This document shows positions 60,184-64,000 of a DNA stretch of 64,000 nt, piece by piece; within the stretch, counting starts at the first letter, position 1, and each line of letters starts with the position of its first letter. Origin of the DNA: Pseudomaricurvus alcaniphilus. GTDB lineage: Bacteria > Pseudomonadota > Gammaproteobacteria > Pseudomonadales > Cellvibrionaceae. Under the pieces are notes generated by a model, which searched no databases, was not told the DNA's origin, and saw nothing but the letters and a program-made list of their open reading frames with translations. The stretch is from NCBI RefSeq assembly GCF_011440395.1, contig NZ_JAAOIX010000001.1, positions 1,408,830 through 1,472,829 on the forward strand, given 5' to 3'. The position numbers and the translations under genes are program-made.

Positions 60184-61866
60184 TTACAGCCGCCCCGCTT
60201 TCATTTCTTCAACAGCATAGTTAGCTGCCCGGGCGGTAAGCGCCATATACGTTAGGGACGGATTCACCGTCCCGGAAGAAGCCATGGCCGCCCCATCGGT
60301 CACGAATACATTTCTGACATCATGCATTTGGTTATGACTGTTCAGTACGGAGGTTTTAGCATCACGCCCCATGCGCGCGCCCCCCATCTCATGAACAGCG
60401 CTCCCGGGCGAGCCAATTTCAGTGGATGCATGGACTACATCCCAGCCCATTAACTCAATCATTTTAACGGCCTCAGCGGCCGCATTTTTTGCCAGCGCAC
60501 GCTCGTTATCCGTCCATTCATAATGCACATCAATTTGAGCAAGGCCGTGGGAATCCTGCTTAGTCTTAGAAAGGGATGCCGCATTCGTCTCAACAGGCAA
60601 TGCCTCGATAAAGTAGCCCAGGGCTAACATCCAATCGCCGGGACTTTTTATTTCTTGTTTGAAGGACGCACCCACCCCTTTCATCTTTGCACCGCGCGGA
60701 TAACCTTCGCGAAAGACGCCACCCTGATAAGAATACCCACGCACGGCACCTTCCAACGGTTCAGTCAAATTGGCGAATCGAGGAATAATCAGATTTGCAG
60801 GACGATTCACAGAATATGTGCTGCCTTCGAACCCTTTAACTTTTGCAATCGTGAAGGATTGCGCATGATCCATAATGTACTTCCCCAGTGTACCACTGGA
60901 ATTACCCAGCCCATCAGGATGCTCTGACGAAACCGAACGCATTAAAATAGCGATGGTATTCAGCGTTGAAGCGTTTAAGAAAATCAATTTCGCGGAGATA
61001 GACTCTTTTACGCCCTTTTCCACATTAATTACTCTGATCCCTGTTGCCCGTTTTGTTGCCGGATCGTAGTCAACAGCTTCAACAATCATGTTATTTAAAA
61101 CAGTGAGATTCCCTGTTGCTTTCGCGGCAGGCAGGGTCGAACTCTGGGTACTGAAATACGCCCCATAGGAACACCCCCTGGAGCATACAACACGCGCCTG
61201 GCAGGGAGCCCGACCATCTTTAGCTTCACGGATATGAGCGACACGACCAATAATCGCCTGCCGACGATTACCGTAATGCTCTGCGAGGCGTTCTTTCAAT
61301 GCTAATTCCGGTGCAGTGAGTGGGAATGGCGCTTGAAATGTACCATTGGGCAGCCCGACAACTTCGTCGGTACTATCACCGGAAACGCCGATGAATTTCT
61401 CAACGTAGGTATACCATGGCTCGATATCCTGATATCGAATGGGCCAGTCCACACCATAGCCATCAGCAAGATTCGCTTCAAAGTCCTGCGCCCCTCGACG
61501 AAAGGCGTGCCGGCCCCAGGTCAGGGATCGCCCACCAGTCTGGTAACCTCGCCGCCACTGAAAACCCTGAGAACCGGATTCCTGATAGGGCTCTTTTAAA
61601 TCATCAACCCAGTAACGTTCATTGTATTCATCGAAGAACAATCCTCGCTGCCTCGGATAGCGCTCCTTGTATTTAGCCTGATCACCAAATCCCCGGTAAG
61701 GCATTTCCCAAGGCGATTTAAACTCCGTCTGATAATCTACTCTGTGTTCGATATTGGGGCCGCGTTCTATCAGCGCGACTTTTAGGCCTTTTTCGCACAA
61801 CTCTTTTGCCGCCCAGCCACCAGAGATTCCAGACCCAACGACAATTGCATCAAAATCTTGTTTCAT
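60184..61866 (-). CDS. GMC-family sugar oxidoreductase (probable glucoside 3-dehydrogenase)
   Basis: 560 residues from the ATG at 61866; a TTG three codons earlier is the alternative. FDAIVVGSGISGGWAAKELC binds FAD and GSAVHEMGGARMG carries His492, with Asn535 in SGTVNPSLT as the second catalytic residue. RARVVCSRGCSYGA-type Cys-rich segment near 220-235 resembles the iron-sulfur-containing sugar dehydrogenases. No signal peptide, but the preceding subunit 3 gene encodes a Tat-type signal, so the complex may be exported together. It probably oxidises C3 of a C-glucoside, the step needed before deglycosidase action. A cytochrome partner is not visible. Confidence 0.85.
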   Translation of the reverse strand: MKQDFDAIVVGSGISGGWAAKELCEKGLKVALIERGPNIEHRVDYQTEFKSPWEMPYRGFGDQAKYKERYPRQRGLFFDEYNERYWVDDLKEPYQESGSQGFQWRRGYQTGGRSLTWGRHAFRRGAQDFEANLADGYGVDWPIRYQDIEPWYTYVEKFIGVSGDSTDEVVGLPNGTFQAPFPLTAPELALKERLAEHYGNRRQAIIGRVAHIREAKDGRAPCQARVVCSRGCSYGAYFSTQSSTLPAAKATGNLTVLNNMIVEAVDYDPATKRATGIRVINVEKGVKESISAKLIFLNASTLNTIAILMRSVSSEHPDGLGNSSGTLGKYIMDHAQSFTIAKVKGFEGSTYSVNRPANLIIPRFANLTEPLEGAVRGYSYQGGVFREGYPRGAKMKGVGASFKQEIKSPGDWMLALGYFIEALPVETNAASLSKTKQDSHGLAQIDVHYEWTDNERALAKNAAAEAVKMIELMGWDVVHASTEIGSPGSAVHEMGGARMGRDAKTSVLNSHNQMHDVRNVFVTDGAAMASSGTVNPSLTYMALTARAANYAVEEMKAGRL

Positions 61867-61871
61867 ATTGA

Positions 61872-62471
61872 TCAATATCCAATAAAGTCTGTTGTGGCAA
61901 AGAAATCGGTAGCTTGAGCCGGATCACCTTTTTTATACGGCAAATCGGCCTTAAAACTGCCGGGCGTAAAGGTATATTGAAGCTCTTTTGACGCACCCGT
62001 TTCGCTGGTGTAATAACCCATAAGTATCAGCTTTTTAATAACCGGCCACACTGATCGTCGACTGCTCTCAAAAGACGAAAAACAATCGGCGTCATACTGA
62101 AAAAATACACTGAATCGTTGCGGTTCCGACAAACTCATGAACGCACCACCTGCGGCCTGGTCAAGCTCCTCCCTCAAGCGACGCAACTCATCGCCGCTGG
62201 TATTACAGAAAGCATGCCCCAATGCGAGACTGATAAACGCTGGTACATTAACTGCCAAGGCTCCCGGGGTCTCGGTATCGGGAATTGTTTTGTCACAGAT
62301 ATAATTCAACAATGGATCACTGTTTTCGGTACTCGCCTTACCAATCTGAGACCAGATACTCATTGCTCCGATTGCCGATAACCCAATAATAAAATCTCGG
62401 CGACCGATCAAAGCTTGTGCTTGATCAGAACTATCAATTCCCGGCACTTTCAACCCCTTACTACGAATCAT
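61872..62471 (-). CDS. Gluconate-2-dehydrogenase subunit 3-type small subunit
   Basis: 199 residues. A twin-arginine-like region GRRDFIIGLSAIGAMS near 26-41 suggests export with its partner. The mature part matches the subunit 3 fold: YICDKTIPDTETPGALAVNV, SLSEPQRFSVFFQYDADCF and LILMGYYTSETGASKELQYT. In known dehydrogenases it carries the large subunit through the Tat system and stabilises it. Its stop is 5 bases before the GMC start. A related, broken gene lies at 51325-51558. AT-rich like its neighbours. Confidence 0.85.
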   Translation of the reverse strand: MIRSKGLKVPGIDSSDQAQALIGRRDFIIGLSAIGAMSIWSQIGKASTENSDPLLNYICDKTIPDTETPGALAVNVPAFISLALGHAFCNTSGDELRRLREELDQAAGGAFMSLSEPQRFSVFFQYDADCFSSFESSRRSVWPVIKKLILMGYYTSETGASKELQYTFTPGSFKADLPYKKGDPAQATDFFATTDFIGY

Positions 62472-62474
62472 TTT

Positions 62475-63476
62475 TCAATCTAAAGAAGACAGGATTCTTC
62501 TCGCCAGCGCATGATGACGCTTAATCTTTTCGAATCCGTCCTCTTCACTCCAGATATGACCTTCGTACTCACTGGACATAAATCCGTCATAACCCGACTC
62601 GACCACAAGGGGCAGAATCCGGGCCATATCGACCGACACTTCATCACCCTGTTCATCAAAGTCAAAAAACTTCCCATGGATATGGATGACCTGCGGCATT
62701 ATCTCCATCCAAGATTCTGGTTTTGCTCGACCAAACAGACTAAACATACCAGCTAGACTCAGAATCCAATGCTCGTCAAAACCCTGTGCCCGAGCAGCAT
62801 CTATATAATGACTTTTTCGCTCCGAAGACTTTCCTTCTGCAAGCCAAATCTTTTCCGACAGTGCAATGAGTTCATCAGGAACACCTTTAGCCCGCTGCGC
62901 CGCAAGGAAGCTGGGCGGAACAGCTCTGCTTGTAGAGCCAAAATCTGGAATAAAGCCCAGCATTGGAGAACCGACTCGTTCATACATTTCACGAAATTCA
63001 ATGATGTCCGGGTGTTGAGCATGATGCGGCGCATGAATTTCAAGCCCCATTTTCACACCTAAACGCTCAGCACAGGGCAGACAGCGCTCGATCACCGATG
63101 GGCCGGCCAACAGCTGATACCGCACAAGAGTAAAGCCGAGTTTTGCGGCCGCTTCCAGCTGACGCTCATGGTACTGAACATTTTCGTCCTCAGACATGGG
63201 ACGATTCGGATTAATCCAAAGATCAGTGTTAACCCCCAGACACGTTGGAATAAGCGCCGTCTCCGCCAACAGATCTTTGAATTTTGCTGCAAACTCATCG
63301 CAGACAACAGGAAATCCCTTGATACTCTGAAAACCAACGACTTCAAGGCCCGGCCCAATATTTTCCGACGCAACTTTTCTAACCAACTCTTCAAAACTGA
63401 AACGCTTGGAGTAGAATTCCGTAGTCAAGCTGTACAGGGTTGTTCCAAGCTTCAATGTATTTCCGGCAGTATTCAT
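62475..63476 (-). CDS. C-glycoside deglycosidase alpha-subunit-like protein, copy 1
   Basis: 333 residues. NTLKLGTTLYSLTTEFYSKR opens the TIM barrel; the proposed metal ligands are Glu in MGLEIHAPHH, Asp in IPDFGSTS, His in VIHIHGKFFDF and Glu in MSSEYEGHIW. It shares GPGLEVVGFQSIKGFPVV and FREMYERVGSPMLGFIPDFG with the 52820 gene. The start is four bases from the stop of the beta gene and the end four bases from the start of the subunit 3 gene, a tight transcript. This suggests deglycosylation directly follows oxidation by the GMC enzyme. Confidence 0.78.
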   Translation of the reverse strand: MNTAGNTLKLGTTLYSLTTEFYSKRFSFEELVRKVASENIGPGLEVVGFQSIKGFPVVCDEFAAKFKDLLAETALIPTCLGVNTDLWINPNRPMSEDENVQYHERQLEAAAKLGFTLVRYQLLAGPSVIERCLPCAERLGVKMGLEIHAPHHAQHPDIIEFREMYERVGSPMLGFIPDFGSTSRAVPPSFLAAQRAKGVPDELIALSEKIWLAEGKSSERKSHYIDAARAQGFDEHWILSLAGMFSLFGRAKPESWMEIMPQVIHIHGKFFDFDEQGDEVSVDMARILPLVVESGYDGFMSSEYEGHIWSEEDGFEKIKRHHALARRILSSLD

Positions 63477-63479
63477 CTA

Positions 63480-63863
63480 TTAAACCTCTACAGCGACAAT
63501 GTCTTTCTCACACACAACGGGCAACGTAAACCCGGACAAGTACGGCGGTTTAACGGTAAACGCAACAAACACGCGATGGGATTCCCCCGCCTTAACAACA
63601 CACTCATCCAGATGTACGACGGCGCTGTCCAACACGAACCAGAATTCATCAAAATGATCCTGCAGTTCTTTAACTTTTATCTTTTTACCGTTCAGCTCAA
63701 AAGTTAATTCAGGCACATCAAATGACTGTCCATCAACTTCTATTTTGTCGAGCGATATAACTGATAAAGGCAGGGCTCTATACCACGGCAATTGAATGGA
63801 TACCGTGACACCCTGTTTCGATAACGTTAATGAATTACTATCGATGATGCGATGATCAATCAT
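63480..63863 (-). CDS. C-glycoside deglycosidase beta-subunit-like protein (DUF6379-like), copy 1
   Basis: 127 residues from the ATG at 63863 (GTGGG upstream; a GTG four codons earlier is in frame). VTVSIQLPWYRALPLSVISL, KIEVDGQSFDVPELTFELNG, FWFVLDSAVVHLDE and FTVKPPYLSGF match the family's beta-sandwich. Related to the 53844 protein but clearly diverged. In the known complexes the beta subunit packs against the alpha barrel and shapes the active site. It begins 17 bases after an upstream gene on the same strand. Confidence 0.72.
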   Translation of the reverse strand: MIDHRIIDSNSLTLSKQGVTVSIQLPWYRALPLSVISLDKIEVDGQSFDVPELTFELNGKKIKVKELQDHFDEFWFVLDSAVVHLDECVVKAGESHRVFVAFTVKPPYLSGFTLPVVCEKDIVAVEV

Positions 63864-63879
63864 AAAACTACCCACTTAT

Positions 63880-64000
63880 CTAATTTTTGAATACCTTAGC
63901 CAAACTTGAATCTGAACGAGGTAAACCAGCAACTCGGTTTACTCTCAAATAAGGAATCAATTGACTGAAAAATTCTTGAGACCTGCCGCCTTCAACGCCA
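63880..64000 (-). CDS. C-terminal 39 codons of an upstream gene, cut by the window edge
   Basis: An open frame from the window's last bases ends in TAG at 63880-63882, 16 bases before the beta-subunit start, consistent with one operon. The visible residues include EFFSQLIPYLRVNRVAGLPR and end in FKN. I do not recognise a family from this short part. Its position suggests another gene of the glycoside pathway. Confidence 0.45.
   Translation of the reverse strand, partial: GVEGGRSQEFFSQLIPYLRVNRVAGLPRSDSSLAKVFKN

Overview
The window looks like chromosome from a heterotrophic, probably marine or soil, gammaproteobacterium. The basis is three TonB-dependent receptors (a Gram-negative outer membrane), many short-chain dehydrogenases (SDRs) and small NTF2-fold proteins, and gene sizes and Shine-Dalgarno sites typical of the Cellvibrionales/Alteromonadales type. 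The order is inference. No rRNA gene, complete tRNA or CRISPR array is visible.

Layout. (1) 1-6.8 kb is a sucrose/fructan locus: a TonB-dependent receptor (cut by the window edge), a cytoplasmic GH32 sucrose hydrolase, a divergent LacI-type regulator with a pair of operator-like sites, and a sucrose:H+ symporter. (2) 6.8-11.8 kb is ordinary accessory sequence: a membrane protein, a DUF3108 protein, a nitronate monooxygenase and a GlxA-type AraC regulator that share a 16-base upstream motif, and a dead S9 peptidase fragment. (3) 11.9-45.3 kb is a large catabolic cluster: an acetoin/branched-chain-type 2-oxoacid dehydrogenase (E1alpha, E1beta, E2), seven SDRs, four SnoaL-like proteins, a Baeyer-Villiger-type monooxygenase, an acyl-CoA dehydrogenase, a 3-ketosteroid-dehydrogenase-like flavoprotein, an old-yellow-enzyme/dienoyl-CoA-reductase-like protein, an HSL-type hydrolase, a sulfotransferase-fold protein, two MFS carriers, a TonB receptor and two LuxR-type regulators. 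Four divergent promoter regions share the 8-mer TCGAATGA on the same strand and a fifth has a close variant, which suggests one regulon. The substrate is probably a hydrophobic alicyclic compound (steroid- or terpenoid-like), but that is inference.

(4) 45.3-48.1 kb is mobile-element debris: the tail of an ISL3-type transposase, the 3' part of a tRNA-Leu gene, a tyrosine recombinase next to it, and a frameshifted small gene between inverted repeats. The tRNA fragment's orientation places the integrated element to the right, so 45.6 kb onward may be an island whose other end lies outside the window. (5) 48.1-51.3 kb holds a PAS-AraC regulator divergent from a Gfo/Idh/MocA oxidoreductase and a sugar isomerase-fold protein.

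(6) 51.3-64 kb is visibly more AT-rich and is the most interesting part. It carries two separate pairs of genes resembling C-glycoside deglycosidase alpha (TIM-barrel) and beta (DUF6379-like) subunits, with a GMC sugar oxidoreductase, its Tat-exported gluconate-2-dehydrogenase-subunit-3-type partner, a Rieske oxygenase, an MFS carrier, a TonB receptor, a thioredoxin-fold protein and a TetR regulator with a nested palindrome. A consistent model is uptake of an aromatic C-glycoside by the receptor, C3 oxidation of the sugar by the GMC enzyme, import, cleavage of the carbon-carbon glycosidic bond by the alpha/beta enzyme, and Rieske attack on the aglycone. The Rieske gene has an in-frame stop after codon 14, and a decayed second copy of the dehydrogenase small subunit lies beside the TetR gene.
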